Numbered from the stretch's first letter, positions 45,696-55,856 are shown. The stretch is 55,856 bases of DNA from Synechococcus sp. J7-Johnson (GCF_024345795.1 NZ_JAGQBU010000019.1:1-55856), one strand, 5' to 3'. Notes: generated by a model not told the origin, from the sequence alone. Numbers and translations are program-made.

Positions 45696-45719
45696 GGGGT
45701 CTCCTGGGTTGATGAATTG

Positions 45720-45747
45720 AATGTAACACATTGTTGCGGAACGTAAA
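45720..45747 (-). promoter_or_regulatory. Triple HLR1-like array over the hli promoter
   Basis: On the minus strand three 8-bp units are spaced by 2 bp: TTTACGTT (45747-45740), GCAACAAT (45737-45730) and GTTACATT (45727-45720). Against the HLR1 consensus (G/T)TTACA(T/A)(T/A) they match 7, 6 and 8 of 8. A weak -35 (TTTACG) and -10 (TACATT), 16 bp apart, coincide with the outer units, so a bound RpaB-type regulator would cover the core promoter. Confidence 0.55.
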
Positions 45748-45795
45748 CGTCCGCTGGCGGAAGCAGCTCCAGGGCGAGCCCGGTTGAGAGCCGCT

Positions 45796-46440
45796 TCAGC
45801 GCAGGCGTCGCAGGCAGAGCTCCTCGAATGCGGGCCGCAGCAGGTAGGGGTACTCACCCACCCAGGCCTTGAGCTGCGGGATCCAGGCGTCGCTCATGGC
45901 ATCGATCCGCGAAAAATCAGGCCGTTCGCTCAGCACCAGACCTCGAATGACCATGCCGCGGCGGATCGTCTGGTGCTTCTTCTCCATCGGGAAGCGCACT
46001 GAGCCCAGGTAGCCGTCGTCGTCTTCCAGCTCCAGCGACAGCCAGGTGCGGCGGTTCTCCACCAGCTCCAGACGGCCGCGCTGATCCGCCTGCTCCTTGC
46101 GTTGCTCCACCAGCTCCTTGGTGAACAGATCACCCACCCGCGCCTCGAAGATCGCCGCCCGCGGGTAGCGCCGCAGGGTGGCGTTGCGTCGTCCCGCTTC
46201 CAGGATCGGGCCCCAGAGCACGTAGAGCAGCAGGACAAAACCCGCCACCAGCCAGACCGAACCGAAGCGATAGGAGAACTGGCTCTGGGCGATCAGCAGC
46301 GAGATCACCCCGCCGATCACCGAGATCAGCACCCGCTGCAGGATCTTCTGGGGATTGCCGCTGCAGAAACTGAACTGGGGCCCGGTGGCCACCGCCGGAA
46401 TCAGGCGCTGCAGTTCACCTGGCTTGAGTGGGATCAGCAT
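45796..46440 (-). CDS. Conserved cyanobacterial membrane protein (214 aa)
   Basis: A 214-aa protein with two membrane helices near the N-terminus ([36 protein letters not shown]) and a basic soluble domain ([40 protein letters not shown]). Relatives in cyanobacteria are sometimes labelled as transport permeases, which the sequence does not support. It starts 4 bp after the dapB stop and is thus probably co-transcribed with dapB. Function unknown. Confidence 0.7.
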   Translation of the reverse strand: MLIPLKPGELQRLIPAVATGPQFSFCSGNPQKILQRVLISVIGGVISLLIAQSQFSYRFGSVWLVAGFVLLLYVLWGPILEAGRRNATLRRYPRAAIFEARVGDLFTKELVEQRKEQADQRGRLELVENRRTWLSLELEDDDGYLGSVRFPMEKKHQTIRRGMVIRGLVLSERPDFSRIDAMSDAWIPQLKAWVGEYPYLLRPAFEELCLRRLR

Positions 46441-46444
46441 CGCT

Positions 46445-47302
46445 TCAGATCAGGCGCTCGAGCCCGTACACCAGACCGTGGAGCTGGCGCACCCGGCGCA
46501 GAGTCAGCAGCACGCCGGGCATGTAGGCGGAGCGTTCGATCGTGTCGTGGCGCAGGGTGTAGGTCTCCCCTGGGGCGCCGAACATCACCTCCTGGTGGGC
46601 CACCAGCCCGGGCAGCCGCAGCGAATGCAGCCGCAGACCACTCTCCCGCTGACCACCGCGACAGCCCGCCAGCGTTTCGTGCTCCTCCACCTGGGGCTCG
46701 TTGAACGTCTTGCCCAGCTCCTCGATCAGCTCGGCAGTCTTGATGCAGGTGCCGCTGGGGGCATCGGCCTTGCGGTTGTGGTGCAGTTCTGTGAGCTCGG
46801 CGAAGTCGTAGAAGCGGGCGGCGGCGGCGGCGGCCTGCTGCAGCAGCACCATGCCCACCGAGAAGTTGGGAATAACGGCACCGCCGATGCCGGCCTTCTC
46901 GGCAAACACCGCCAGCTCGCCCAGTTGCTTGGGGCTCAGACCAGTGGTGCCGATCACCGGGTGGACTCCATAAGCGATCGCAGCACGGGTGTGCTCGTGG
47001 ACCACCGAGGGATGGGTGAAGTCGACCAGCACCGCGCCAGCTCCTGGGCCATCACTTCGCACCGCCTGGCTGGCCTGGCAGAGGCAACCCTCGAAGTCTG
47101 CGGTGATCGCCACCTCGAGTTCCCCCAGACCCAGCTCCAGCCCCACGTCCGCCCCCTCCTTACCGGGAGTGGTGTCGATCGCGCCGAGTAGGCGGCAATC
47201 CCCAGCTGCGGTGACGGCTTTGACCACTTCAGCCCCCATCCGGCCCAGGGCACCGGCCACCACCACCGGGATCGAAGCAGGGAGCGCATCGGTGGGGTGC
47301 AT
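46445..47302 (-). CDS. dapB: 4-hydroxy-tetrahydrodipicolinate reductase
   Basis: A 285-aa enzyme of lysine/DAP synthesis. NAD(P) loop [54 protein letters not shown], the catalytic segment [20 protein letters not shown], and the end [20 protein letters not shown]. Start ATG 47302; the frame is open upstream but non-conserved. It supplies meso-DAP used by MurE at the start of this window. Divergent from chlH. Confidence 0.96.
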   Translation of the reverse strand: MHPTDALPASIPVVVAGALGRMGAEVVKAVTAAGDCRLLGAIDTTPGKEGADVGLELGLGELEVAITADFEGCLCQASQAVRSDGPGAGAVLVDFTHPSVVHEHTRAAIAYGVHPVIGTTGLSPKQLGELAVFAEKAGIGGAVIPNFSVGMVLLQQAAAAAARFYDFAELTELHHNRKADAPSGTCIKTAELIEELGKTFNEPQVEEHETLAGCRGGQRESGLRLHSLRLPGLVAHQEVMFGAPGETYTLRHDTIERSAYMPGVLLTLRRVRQLHGLVYGLERLI

Positions 47303-47444
47303 GGGCCGGGCGTGATCTCGACGTGAGGGGAGCCTATGGCGGCGATTCCGGCCCCGGCCAGGCTCCTGTAACGCCTTGGGGCGCAAAGTCGCGCGGCTGG
47401 GGCAGGTTTCGTAGGCTCCTTCACATTGCTAAACCCCAGCGCCG

Positions 47445-50400
47445 ATGTTCACGCAGGTACGCTCCGCCAACCGCCGGGTCACCCCTGGCAACGGCGAGGC
47501 TCCCGCCGGCAGTGAGGGTCGGGCCGTGATGCGTGCGGTGTACGTGGTGCTCGAGCCCCAGTACCAGAACGCGCTGACACAGGCGGCCACCAGCCTCAAC
47601 GCCACCAACCCGGCCCTGGCGGTGGATCTGAGCGGCTACCTGATCGAGGAGTTGCGCGATCCAGAGAATTACGCCGCCTTCTGCGCCGATGTGGCCGAAG
47701 CCGATGTGTTCATCGCCTCGCTGATCTTCATCGAAGACCTGGCCCAGAAAGTGGTGGAGGCTGTGGCACCCCACCGGGACCGACTCAAGGCCGCCGTGGT
47801 GTTCCCCTCCATGCCGGAGGTGATGCGGCTCAACAAGCTCGGCACATTTTCCATGGCCCAGCTGGGCCAGAGCAAGAGCGCCATCGCCAGCTTCATGAAG
47901 AAGCGGAAGGAAGCCAATGGCGCCGGCTTCCAGGACGCCATGTTGAAACTGCTCAACACCCTGCCCACGGTTCTCAAGTACCTACCGGTTGAGAAGGCGC
48001 AGGATGCGCGCTCGTTCATGCTCAGCTTTCAGTATTGGTTGGGTGGAACGCCGGACAACCTGCGCAACTTCCTATTGATGCTGGCTGATAAGTATGTGTT
48101 CCCCCGGGGCGACAGCGGCCGACCCGAACTGCAGGTGGCCGAACCTGTTGTGTTTCCGGATCTGGGCCTGTGGCACCCCATGGCTCCCGGGATGTTCGAG
48201 GACCTCAAGGAATACCTGAACTGGAACTCCAGCCGCGCCGACCTCAGCGAGAAGGCCAAAAGCGGCCCGGTGATCGGTCTGGTGCTGCAGCGCAGCCACA
48301 TCGTCACCGGCGATGAGGCCCACTACGTGGCGGTTATCCAGGAGCTGGAATACCGCGGCGCCACTGTGATCCCGGTGTTCTGCGGTGGGCTCGATTTCTC
48401 CAAACCGGTCAAGGCCTTCTTCTACGACCCGCTCGACCCCGACCAACCGATCGTGGATGGGGTGGTGAGCCTCACCGGCTTTGCCTTGATCGGTGGTCCG
48501 GCCCGCCAGGACCATCCCCGCGCCATCGAGGCTCTCTCGAAGCTGAACCGGCCCTACATGGTGGCCCTGCCACTGGTGTTCCAGACCACCCAGGAATGGG
48601 AGGAGAGCGATCTGGGGCTGCACCCGGTGCAGGTGGCACTGCAGATCGCCATTCCCGAGCTCGATGGCGCCATCGAGCCGATCGTGCTCAGCGGCCGCGA
48701 CGACGCCACCGGCAAAGCCCACACCCTCCAGGACCGGGTGGAGGCGATCGCCGAGCGGGTGATCCGCTGGGCCTTGCTGCGCACCAAACCCCGCATCGAG
48801 AAGAAGCTGGCGATCACGGTGTTCAGCTTCCCGCCCGACAAGGGCAACGTGGGCACCGCCGCCTACCTGGATGTGTTCGGCTCGATCCACCGGGTGCTTG
48901 AGGAGATGAAGCGCAAGGGTTACGACGTCCAGAACCTGCCGCGGGATTCCAAAGCATTGATGGAGGCTGTGATCAACGACCCGGAGGCCCTCCAAGGGGC
49001 ACCGGAGCTGGCGATCGCGCACCGGATGAGCGTGGAGGAATACGAGCGGCTCACCCCCTATTCCGAGCGGCTCGAAGAAAACTGGGGCAAGCCTCCCGGC
49101 AACCTCAACTCAGACGGCACCAACCTGCTGATCTACGGCCGTCACTTCGGCAACGTGTTCGTTGGGGTGCAGCCCACCTTCGGCTACGAAGGCGATCCGA
49201 TGCGGCTACTCTATTCTCGCAGCGCCAGCCCCCACCACGGCTTCGCCGCTTACTACACCTATCTGGAGAAGGTGTGGGGTGCCGACGCGGTGCTGCATTT
49301 CGGCACCCACGGCTCGCTGGAGTTCATGCCCGGCAAGCAGATGGGCATGAGTGACACCTGCTACCCCGATTCCCTGATCGGCGCCCTGCCGAACCTCTAT
49401 TACTACGCGGCCAACAATCCCTCGGAGGCCACGATCGCCAAGCGGAGGGGTTACGCCGCCACGATCAGTTACCTCACACCACCGGCCGAAAACGCTGGCC
49501 TTTACAGGGGCCTCAAGGAACTGGGCGAACTCGTGGGCTCCTACCAGCAGCTGCGTGAGAGCAGCCGTGGGGTGCAGATCGTCAACGCGATCGTCGAAAC
49601 GGCCCGCCAGTGCAACCTCGACAAGGACGTGGTCCTGCCGGAGGTGGACGCCAGCGAGCTCGACCTAGATGGCCGTGACGGGGTGGTGGGTGCTCTTTAC
49701 AGCCAGCTGATGGAGATCGAGAGCCGGCTGCTGCCCTGCGGCCTGCACACGATCGGCAAGCCGCCCACCGCCGAGGAGGCGATTGCCACCCTGGTGAACA
49801 TCGCCGCCCTGGAGCGGGAAGAGGAGGGCTACCGCAGCCTGCCGGCTCTGCTGGCCGAAAGCCTGGGCCGCACGATCGATGAGGTGTATCGCGGCAACGA
49901 CGCCGGGGTGCTGGTCGATGTGGAGCTGAACCAACGGATCACTGAGGCCTGCCGCGCCGCCGTGGCCTCGATGGTGCGCGCGGTAACGGGCAGTGACGGT
50001 CGGGTGGATCTCAAGGGGCGCTTCGGCTGGTTCTTCGCCCTGCTGGAGCGCTTCGGCTACGAGCGACCCAGCCCCTGGCTGAGTTCCTGCCGTGCCTCGG
50101 GCTTCGCCGCAGTGGAGCCCACCGAGCTCGACAAACTGTTCGGCTACCTCCGCTTCTGCCTGGAGCAGATCTGCGCCGACATGGAGATGGAAAGCCTGCT
50201 GCGGGCGCTTGATGGCGAATACGTGATTCCCGGCCCCGGTGGCGATCCGATCCGCAACCCAGGTGTGCTGCCCAGCGGCAAGAACATCCACGCCCTCGAC
50301 CCCCAGGCGATCCCCACCCGCGCCGCCATCGCCGCGGCCAAGGTGGTGGTGGATCGGTTGATCGAGCGTCAGAAGGCTGAGCAGGGCACCTGGCCGGAAA

Positions 50401-51476
50401 CGATCGCCTGCGTGCTCTGGGGCACCGACAACATCAAGACCTACGGCGAATCGCTTGCCCAGATTCTCTGGTTCATCGGAGTGCGCCCCGTGCCCGATTC
50501 GCTCGGGCGAGTCAACAAGCTGGAGCTGATCACGCTCGAAGAGCTGGGCCGTCCCCGCATCGACGTGGTGGTGAACTGCTCCGGTGTGTTCCGCGATCTG
50601 TTCATCAACCAGATGGGCCTGATTGACCAGGGCGTGAAGATGGCGGCTGAGGCCGAGGAGCCTCTGGAGCTGAACTTCGTGCGCAAGCACTCCCAGGAGC
50701 AGGCGGCGGCACAGGGCATCAGCCTGCGCGAGGCCGCCACCCGGGTGTTCTCCAATGCCAGCGGCAGCTACAGCTCGAACGTGAACCTGGCGGTGGAGAA
50801 CAGCACCTGGGAGGAGGAGGGCGACCTGCAGGAGATGTATCTGTCGCGCAAGACCTTCGCCTTCAACGCCGACAACCCCGGTGAGATGAACCAGAACCGT
50901 GAGGTGTTCGAATCGGCGATGAAAACCGCCGATGTGACCTTCCAGAACCTGGATTCGGCTGAGATTTCGCTCACAGATGTGAGCCACTATTTCGATTCCG
51001 ATCCCACCAAGCTGATTGCCGGCCTGCGCGACGACGGCAAAGCCCCCACCAGCTACATCGCCGACACCACCACCGCCAATGCCCAGGTGCGGAGCTTGAG
51101 CGAAACGATCCGCCTGGATTCCCGCACCAAGCTGCTCAATCCCAAGTGGTACGAGGGCATGCTCAATTCCGGCTACGAGGGTGTGCGCGAGGTGGCCAAG
51201 CGGCTCAACTTCACCCTGGGCTGGAGCGCCACCAGCGGCGCCGTTGATAACTTCGTGTATGAGGAGGCCAATGACACCTTCATCAAGGATCCCGAGATGC
51301 GCAAGCGTCTGATGGAGCTCAACCCCCACAGCTTCCGCCGCATCGTGGGCACCCTGCTGGAAGTGAACGGCCGCGGCTACTGGGACACCAGCGATGAGAA
51401 CATCGCCCAGCTGCAGGAGATCTATCAGGAGATCGAAGACCGGATTGAAGGTGTCACCACTGCTGAAGCCAGTTGA
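47445..51476 (+). CDS. chlH: Magnesium chelatase subunit H
   Basis: A 1343-aa porphyrin-binding subunit of Mg-chelatase, the entry enzyme of chlorophyll synthesis, acting with ChlI and ChlD. The N-terminal DUF3479-type region ([18 protein letters not shown]) is followed by the CobN/ChlH core: [80 protein letters not shown] and the C-terminal [20 protein letters not shown]. Full length, no frameshift. A large antisense frame (49665-51329) is a shadow. Confidence 0.98.
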   Translation: MFTQVRSANRRVTPGNGEAPAGSEGRAVMRAVYVVLEPQYQNALTQAATSLNATNPALAVDLSGYLIEELRDPENYAAFCADVAEADVFIASLIFIEDLAQKVVEAVAPHRDRLKAAVVFPSMPEVMRLNKLGTFSMAQLGQSKSAIASFMKKRKEANGAGFQDAMLKLLNTLPTVLKYLPVEKAQDARSFMLSFQYWLGGTPDNLRNFLLMLADKYVFPRGDSGRPELQVAEPVVFPDLGLWHPMAPGMFEDLKEYLNWNSSRADLSEKAKSGPVIGLVLQRSHIVTGDEAHYVAVIQELEYRGATVIPVFCGGLDFSKPVKAFFYDPLDPDQPIVDGVVSLTGFALIGGPARQDHPRAIEALSKLNRPYMVALPLVFQTTQEWEESDLGLHPVQVALQIAIPELDGAIEPIVLSGRDDATGKAHTLQDRVEAIAERVIRWALLRTKPRIEKKLAITVFSFPPDKGNVGTAAYLDVFGSIHRVLEEMKRKGYDVQNLPRDSKALMEAVINDPEALQGAPELAIAHRMSVEEYERLTPYSERLEENWGKPPGNLNSDGTNLLIYGRHFGNVFVGVQPTFGYEGDPMRLLYSRSASPHHGFAAYYTYLEKVWGADAVLHFGTHGSLEFMPGKQMGMSDTCYPDSLIGALPNLYYYAANNPSEATIAKRRGYAATISYLTPPAENAGLYRGLKELGELVGSYQQLRESSRGVQIVNAIVETARQCNLDKDVVLPEVDASELDLDGRDGVVGALYSQLMEIESRLLPCGLHTIGKPPTAEEAIATLVNIAALEREEEGYRSLPALLAESLGRTIDEVYRGNDAGVLVDVELNQRITEACRAAVASMVRAVTGSDGRVDLKGRFGWFFALLERFGYERPSPWLSSCRASGFAAVEPTELDKLFGYLRFCLEQICADMEMESLLRALDGEYVIPGPGGDPIRNPGVLPSGKNIHALDPQAIPTRAAIAAAKVVVDRLIERQKAEQGTWPETIACVLWGTDNIKTYGESLAQILWFIGVRPVPDSLGRVNKLELITLEELGRPRIDVVVNCSGVFRDLFINQMGLIDQGVKMAAEAEEPLELNFVRKHSQEQAAAQGISLREAATRVFSNASGSYSSNVNLAVENSTWEEEGDLQEMYLSRKTFAFNADNPGEMNQNREVFESAMKTADVTFQNLDSAEISLTDVSHYFDSDPTKLIAGLRDDGKAPTSYIADTTTANAQVRSLSETIRLDSRTKLLNPKWYEGMLNSGYEGVREVAKRLNFTLGWSATSGAVDNFVYEEANDTFIKDPEMRKRLMELNPHSFRRIVGTLLEVNGRGYWDTSDENIAQLQEIYQEIEDRIEGVTTAEAS

Positions 51477-51482
51477 TCACTG

Positions 51483-51511
51483 AACCCGTTCGGCATCACG
51501 CCGGACGGGTT
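51483..51511 (+). terminator. Hairpin after chlH
   Basis: AACCCGTTCGGC (51483-51494) pairs with GCCGGACGGGTT (51500-51511), one wobble pair, loop ATCAC, starting 7 bp after the stop. No clear T tract follows, so termination efficiency is uncertain. Confidence 0.5.
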
Positions 51512-51610
51512 GATGCTGGGATGGCTCCGGAGCTCGTGGAGCCGTTTGATCTGCTGCGATTGGCCCGGGCGTTGCGATCCTGAGAGGGTCCTTCCGTTGA
51601 AGGGGTGACC

Positions 51611-53803
51611 ATGCACGAGCGCGGATCCTCGAGCCAGGAGAAGTCTCTGGAGCTGCTGGCCGAACTCACCACGGCCGAGAAGCTGGAGCTGCTCGACGGT
51701 GACACACCGTTCTGGTCCGGCATGGCGGACATCGCCCTCCATCAGGCCTCCCACCGCCATCCCTGGCCGGCGGCGCAGGTGCCCCGTCTTGGCCTGGCGG
51801 GCCTTCAGTTCGTCGATGGCCCCCGCGGCGTGGTGCTCGAGGGTGGAGCCACCACATTCCCCGTGCCGATGGCCCGGGGGGCCTGCTGGGATCCCGACCT
51901 GGAGCAACGCATCGGGGAGGCCATCGCTCGTGAAGCCCGATCCTTCGGCGCCAACTGGGTGGCCGGGGTCTGCATCAACCTCCTGCGCCACCCCGGCTGG
52001 GGCAGGGCCCAGGAGACCTATGGGGAGGACCCGGTGCACGTGGGAGCCCTGGGAGCCGCCATGACCCGTGGGTTGGAACGCCATGCGGTGGCCTGCGTCA
52101 AGCACTTCGCCCTCAACTCGATCGACAGCTCCCGGTTCCTGGTCGACGTGCAGGTCAGCGAGCGGGTGCTGCATGAGCTCTATCTCCCCCACTTCCGTGA
52201 CTGCGTGGAAGCCGGAGCCGGTTCGATGATGAGCGCCTACAACCAGGTCAACGGCCACTGGTGCGGCCAGCACCCGGAGCTGCTGCGACGGATCCTCAAG
52301 CAGCGCTGGGGATTCCGCGGATTCGTGGTCTGCGATTTCATCTTCGGCGTGCGTGATGGCGTCGCCGCCGTACTGGCGGGCCAGGACCTGGAAATGCCGT
52401 TCGGGATGGTGTTCGCAGGATGCCTGCCGGAGGCCGTCGCCGACGGCCGGGTGCCGATGGGCTGCATCGATGAGGCCGTGCTGCGACTGCTGCAGGTGCA
52501 GCTGAGGGTGCCCGCAGGTGCTTACCCGGCGTCGCTTCGCTCCTGCGAGACACACCGTGCCCTGGCCCGCGAGGCGGCCACCAGCTCGATTGTGCTGCTG
52601 CGCAACGAGGGGCAGGTGCTGCCCTTCAAAGGCCTGAGCTCCCTGGCGGTGATAGGCCGGCTGGCGTCGATACCGAACCTGGGGGATCGGGGATCCTCGG
52701 ACACCCGGCCTCTGCCGGGAACGGTGGTGACACCGCTCGATGGGCTGCGGGCCGCGGCTCCCGACCTGCGCATCGAGCAGGCCAGCGGCAGCAGCCCCCT
52801 GGCAGCGGCCGCGCTGGCGGCCCGCTGCGACGCCGCTGTGGTGGTGGCCGGCCTGGACTGGCGCCTGGAGGGGGAGCACATCCATCCGGGCGATATCGCC
52901 CCGATCCTGCGCCTGATTCCTCCACCCGACTGGCTGCTGCGCCTGGTGGGGCGGCGCAGGCTGATGCCGTTCTGGCGACCCCTGGCCCATCTGCTCGCCT
53001 GGATCACCAGCTACGCCTCAGCCCGGCAGGGCGGCGACTTTGCCGCCGGTGATCGCACCGATCTGAACCTGCCCGCGGATCAGGTGGCCCTGATCCGCCA
53101 GGTCGCCAGCGCCAATCCACGCACCGTGGTGGTGCTGATGGGCGGTGGCGGCATGCTGATCGAGGACTGGCGGCAGCTGGTTCCGGGCCTGCTGCTGCTC
53201 TGGTATCCCGGAGAGCAAGGGGGTGCTGCCCTGGCTGATGTACTGCTCGGTCGGGTGTCACCTTCCGGCCGCCTGCCCTTTTCCATGCCCACTCAGGCCT
53301 GCCACCTGCCGCCCTTCGAACCCCGAGCGCGGCGGGTCGTCTACGACTTCTGGCATGGCTACCGGCGCCTCCAGCGTGACGGCAATGCCGCGGCGTTTCC
53401 GTTCGGCTTCGGGCTCTCCTACAGCCAGTTCACGGCTTCCGAGCTGACGGCCGAGTTCCAGCGCGCTGATGGCCGGATCGATCACCTGCAGACGAGCGTC
53501 ACGATCACCAACACCGGCGAGATGGAGGCGGCCGAGGTGGTGCAGATTTATCTGGAACCCCCAGCCCGGGAGCTGGAGCGACCGGCTCGAACCCTGGTGG
53601 CGTTCCAGCGCCTGCACCTGGCCGCCGGGGAAGCGAGGCGCATCACGCTGACGGTCCCTCTGCGCGCCCTCGCCAGGTTCGATCCAGCCCAGGATGGCTT
53701 CGTGACCGAAGAGGGCACCCACAGGCTGGTGGTGGCCAGGCACGTGGAGGACGTCGGCCTGGCGGTTGCGCTGGAGATGGAGGCGGCGCGGGTGAGCAAC
53801 TGA
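51611..53803 (+). CDS. Glycoside hydrolase family 3 (beta-glucosidase-like)
   Basis: About 730 aa. The N-terminal TIM barrel has LAGLQFVDGPRGVVLEGGAT, HPGWGRAQETYGEDP, CVKHFALNSIDSSRF and GFRGFVVCDFIFGVRDG (nucleophile Asp242; most relatives read SDW, here CDF). The alpha/beta domain follows (SSLAVIGRLASIPNLGDRGS...), with YPGEQGGAALADVLLG, and a C-terminal fibronectin-III-like domain (VTITNTGEMEAAEVVQIYLE). No signal peptide, so probably cytoplasmic. Start ATG 51611; a GTG six bases earlier is possible. The substrate (beta-glucoside, compatible-solute glycoside or cell-wall sugar) is unknown. Confidence 0.9.
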   Translation: MHERGSSSQEKSLELLAELTTAEKLELLDGDTPFWSGMADIALHQASHRHPWPAAQVPRLGLAGLQFVDGPRGVVLEGGATTFPVPMARGACWDPDLEQRIGEAIAREARSFGANWVAGVCINLLRHPGWGRAQETYGEDPVHVGALGAAMTRGLERHAVACVKHFALNSIDSSRFLVDVQVSERVLHELYLPHFRDCVEAGAGSMMSAYNQVNGHWCGQHPELLRRILKQRWGFRGFVVCDFIFGVRDGVAAVLAGQDLEMPFGMVFAGCLPEAVADGRVPMGCIDEAVLRLLQVQLRVPAGAYPASLRSCETHRALAREAATSSIVLLRNEGQVLPFKGLSSLAVIGRLASIPNLGDRGSSDTRPLPGTVVTPLDGLRAAAPDLRIEQASGSSPLAAAALAARCDAAVVVAGLDWRLEGEHIHPGDIAPILRLIPPPDWLLRLVGRRRLMPFWRPLAHLLAWITSYASARQGGDFAAGDRTDLNLPADQVALIRQVASANPRTVVVLMGGGGMLIEDWRQLVPGLLLLWYPGEQGGAALADVLLGRVSPSGRLPFSMPTQACHLPPFEPRARRVVYDFWHGYRRLQRDGNAAAFPFGFGLSYSQFTASELTAEFQRADGRIDHLQTSVTITNTGEMEAAEVVQIYLEPPARELERPARTLVAFQRLHLAAGEARRITLTVPLRALARFDPAQDGFVTEEGTHRLVVARHVEDVGLAVALEMEAARVSN

Positions 53804-53836
53804 AATGTGAGTTACCCACAACGACGGAATTGGCCA

Positions 53837-54970
53837 TCAGCGGGTGCTGAACGTGCGTCCCTTCCACTGCACCTTGCCGCGCTCGAGGTTGAGGATCGCC
53901 AGCAGAAACACCCCGAGAAAGAACAGCACCGGAATGGGAAACAGCAGGTTGATCCAGGCGAAGCGACCCACGGGGCGGGTGATCACCAGCAGCTGGAGCG
54001 CATAGGCCCCGTAGACCAGCGCATTGCTGAGCACGGCGCGATCACCCACCAGCGGCCAGCCCAGCAACGAGGCCGGCAGGCACCACGCGGCCCAGAACAG
54101 GCCGGAGAGCCAGAGCAGCACGGCCAGCATCCAGCTCCAGCGCACCTCACCGGCAGCGGTGGCGAAATTTTTGTTGAACCCCACCACCATGTCGCGCAGT
54201 CCGCCCGGGTACATGCGGTAAGCGATCCGGCCGAAGCCGAGAAAAGCGCTCACCGGCAGATCGGCCCGTTCGTAGGCATGGGCGAGGAACCAGTCTTCAA
54301 CCACCTTGCCGGCAACGGCCGCGTGACCGCCGCTGCGGTCGTAGTCGGCGCGGCTGGTGGCCAGCGCCGGCCCGAAGGCCACGCCGCAACCTGGCCCCAA
54401 GGGCACGGCCATCAGCCCCACCATGTTGAACAGCAGCGAGAGCTGTTCGTAGGGCTTCTCTGTGCGGTGGTATGGCTGCACCGACACCAGTCCACCGAGC
54501 TGCTGGTGCGCCGCCACCAGGCACTCCAGGAAGTCAGGACCGGGTTCGGTGTCGGCATCGAGGAACACCAACAGCTCACCGCGGCTGGCCAGCACACCGT
54601 TGTGCAGCGCCCAGGTCTTGCCGCACCAGCCCTGGGGCAATGGCAGCGAGGCGAGCACGGCCACCGGCAGGCCAGACCGGGGCTCAGCGGCGATGGCGGC
54701 CGTGCGATCACTGGAGTGGTCATCCACCACGATCACCTCCAGGGGCTTGAGGCTCTGGCGAGCAAGCCCATCGAGCAGATGGGGAAGCGTCGACTCCTCG
54801 TTGCGAGCGGGGATCAACACCGAAACTGTGGGCGGCTCAACAGGTGAGGCGGCTGGGAGGAGGGGTAGGCGCAGGCCCAGGACCCAGCCCAGCAGCCAGC
54901 GCACCAGCATGGAAACGCCAACCCAGCCCATCTTGCGCACCAGTCCTGCAACCACTAACGCTATGGGCAA
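53837..54970 (-). CDS. Membrane glycosyltransferase family 2 (carotenoid/hopanoid-type)
   Basis: A 377-aa processive-like GT2. N-terminal membrane anchor (LVRWLLGWVLGLRLPLLPA), GT-A domain with VSVLIPARNEESTLPHLLDG, VIVVDDHSSDRT, LLVFLDADTEPGPDFL, then three or four C-terminal helices and the tail ERGKVQWKGRTFSTR. The KVQWKGR ending is seen in CruG-like carotenoid and HpnB-like enzymes (family knowledge). The acceptor may be a myxoxanthophyll-type carotenoid or another lipid. It converges on the GH3 gene and is followed upstream by the alpha/beta hydrolase. Confidence 0.85.
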   Translation of the reverse strand: MPIALVVAGLVRKMGWVGVSMLVRWLLGWVLGLRLPLLPAASPVEPPTVSVLIPARNEESTLPHLLDGLARQSLKPLEVIVVDDHSSDRTAAIAAEPRSGLPVAVLASLPLPQGWCGKTWALHNGVLASRGELLVFLDADTEPGPDFLECLVAAHQQLGGLVSVQPYHRTEKPYEQLSLLFNMVGLMAVPLGPGCGVAFGPALATSRADYDRSGGHAAVAGKVVEDWFLAHAYERADLPVSAFLGFGRIAYRMYPGGLRDMVVGFNKNFATAAGEVRWSWMLAVLLWLSGLFWAAWCLPASLLGWPLVGDRAVLSNALVYGAYALQLLVITRPVGRFAWINLLFPIPVLFFLGVFLLAILNLERGKVQWKGRTFSTR

Positions 54971-54990
54971 CAGGCCTCAGGCGCACGGGA

Positions 54991-55608
54991 TCACGGCCTG
55001 AGCAATTCCCTGGTCAGTGGCCCGATGGCAGCCGGATCACGCAACAGCTGGGGGTGTGTCGCCACTGGCAGCTCCGTGCGGGCGCCGATGGGCAGCACGG
55101 CGCGCCATCCCGGCAGCACGGCCAGATCAATGGCGGAATAGAAGCTGTGGCACTCGATCCGGTGCAGGGTGTCGAGGCTGCCGTTCAGGCGCTCCAGCAG
55201 GCCGCTGCCCCACTTCAGACCAGCGATGCCCTTGAAGACGCGCCCAGGCCAGGGCTGGGCCGTGAGCGTTCCCTGCTGGGGACTGCCCACGCTGATGAAG
55301 CGCCGTGTGCGCTGGTGCCCTCCCATCAGCTGAATCCAGGTGCGGGCAATGACGCCCCCAATCGAAAAGCCCAGCAGGTCGATCGGCTCCTCCAGCCCCA
55401 GAGTCGCCCGGATGTGGCCACCGAGCAGCTCAGCAGCCTGTTCGATCGGGGTGAGTCCGAGGCGCAGGGGCAGGGCAGGGATCAGCAGATGGGGCCGTCG
55501 TTCTCCCAGCTCACGCCTGAGTTTGTTGAACACCGCTGGGCTGTCGAGCAGCCCATGAACCAGAACCAGGGGGGGACTCGGAATCGGAGAACGTGCTGAT
55601 ACCACCAA
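54991..55608 (-). CDS. Alpha/beta hydrolase (lipase/esterase-like)
   Basis: A 205-aa hydrolase: PPLVLVHGLLDSPAVFNKLR (oxyanion strand), IDLLGFSIGGVIARTWIQL (nucleophile elbow GFSIGG, Ser), then ISVGSPQQGT. A late His is plausible in VATHPQLL. Shorter than typical lipases; similar to triacylglycerol-lipase-like/PGAP1-type proteins of cyanobacteria. It sits 20 bp upstream of the GT2 gene, so likely co-transcribed. The start is the ATG/GTG at 55608. Confidence 0.8.
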   Translation of the reverse strand: MVVSARSPIPSPPLVLVHGLLDSPAVFNKLRRELGERRPHLLIPALPLRLGLTPIEQAAELLGGHIRATLGLEEPIDLLGFSIGGVIARTWIQLMGGHQRTRRFISVGSPQQGTLTAQPWPGRVFKGIAGLKWGSGLLERLNGSLDTLHRIECHSFYSAIDLAVLPGWRAVLPIGARTELPVATHPQLLRDPAAIGPLTRELLRP

Positions 55609-55856
55609 CCAATTAAAACCAGCTGCGGCTCCAATTGAGAGCCGTGGTGACCGACCGCCCTGGTCAGCGTCACGTCGCGGCAGTCATGAGCAGTTTCCCG
55701 CCAGCAATCAACAACACAGCGGCGAGGATGCAGGGCTGATTCAAAGTCTTAACTCGAGCTTGGTTCTGGCTTCCTCGTCGCCATCGCCAGTAGCGCCGTG
55801 ATGTCGTGAGTTACGGCCTGCATTCCGGCTCGAATCGACTGAAATCCAGCCAGTCG
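55609..55856. other. Trailing stretch with no convincing gene
   Basis: About 250 bp with no protein-like frame. It may carry the promoter of the hydrolase gene (leftward). I see no tRNA, repeat or clear terminator here. Confidence 0.4.

Noticed and set aside
49665-51329. 554-aa open frame on the minus strand
   Set aside because: Complete antisense of chlH; composition typical of a shadow frame (His/Gln/Gly-rich).

Overview
The window looks like a GC-rich picocyanobacterial chromosome (Cyanobium / Synechococcus type). The evidence is a Mg-chelatase H subunit (chlH), a high-light-inducible Chl-binding protein with an HLR1-like promoter, a ClpP3 and inactive ClpR pair, and a set of cyanobacterium-restricted unknowns (DUF4335/DUF3038, DUF2949, DUF4359-like). 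HIP1 octamers (GCGATCGC) also recur. Coding density is very high, with no IS element, prophage, integrase, CRISPR array or rRNA operon. It reads as a core chromosomal segment with a few accessory genes.

Layout. 1-3.7 kb: a small repeat-bearing membrane protein, then a leftward group yidD, glutaredoxin-like, murE, aqpZ. 3.7-9.3 kb: rpsD rightward, then a leftward run tRNA-Leu(CAG), 82-aa unknown, trmH-type methylase, lpdA, trpC, and a Tat-exported Asp-box (sialidase-like) protein. 9.4-14.1 kb: murA, tRNA-Leu(CAA), argD, folC, pentapeptide-repeat protein. 14.1-19.6 kb, leftward: FAD-linked oxidase, cytosine-deaminase-like amidohydrolase, DUF4359-like protein; then tRNA-His (rightward) and the leftward pair dgcN (DUF1611) and dgcA (dipeptide epimerase/racemase family). 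dgcA and the divergent miaB start inside one 40-bp near-perfect palindrome. 19.6-25.9 kb: miaB, ddl, small membrane protein, ftsQ, ftsZ, SRP RNA (leftward), panB. 25.8-34.9 kb: hemW, PIN-TRAM protein, clpR, clpP3, ilvC, membrane protein, cobD, then leftward sugar transferase and glycosyltransferase. 35-37.3 kb: a patch of small conserved unknowns. 37.3-41.1 kb: ppk2, an OmpR/EnvZ-type two-component system, and a divergent exported EF-hand protein. 41.1-45.7 kb: small unknowns, the DUF4335/DUF3038 pair, apt, DUF2949, a UbiH-type monooxygenase, hli. 45.8-51.5 kb: membrane protein, dapB, chlH. 51.6-55.6 kb: GH3 beta-glucosidase-like, GT2 glycosyltransferase, alpha/beta hydrolase.

Functional theme. 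Cell-wall and division functions are over-represented: murE, murA, ddl, dapB, ftsQ, ftsZ, and the D-Glu/muropeptide-type pair dgcN-dgcA. Envelope polysaccharide genes (sugar transferase, GT4, GT2) accompany them. The remainder is primary metabolism: trpC, argD, ilvC, panB, folC, lpdA, apt, chlH, hemW, cobD.

Most unusual signals: the palindrome carrying both start codons of miaB and dgcA; three HLR1-like units at 10-bp spacing over the hli promoter; the dgcN 3' end running antisense into tRNA-His; paired CACCT/AGGTG inverted repeats between a two-component operon and an EF-hand gene; and a Tat-type sialidase-fold protein behind trpC. All functional calls come from reading motifs by eye. No database search was run.
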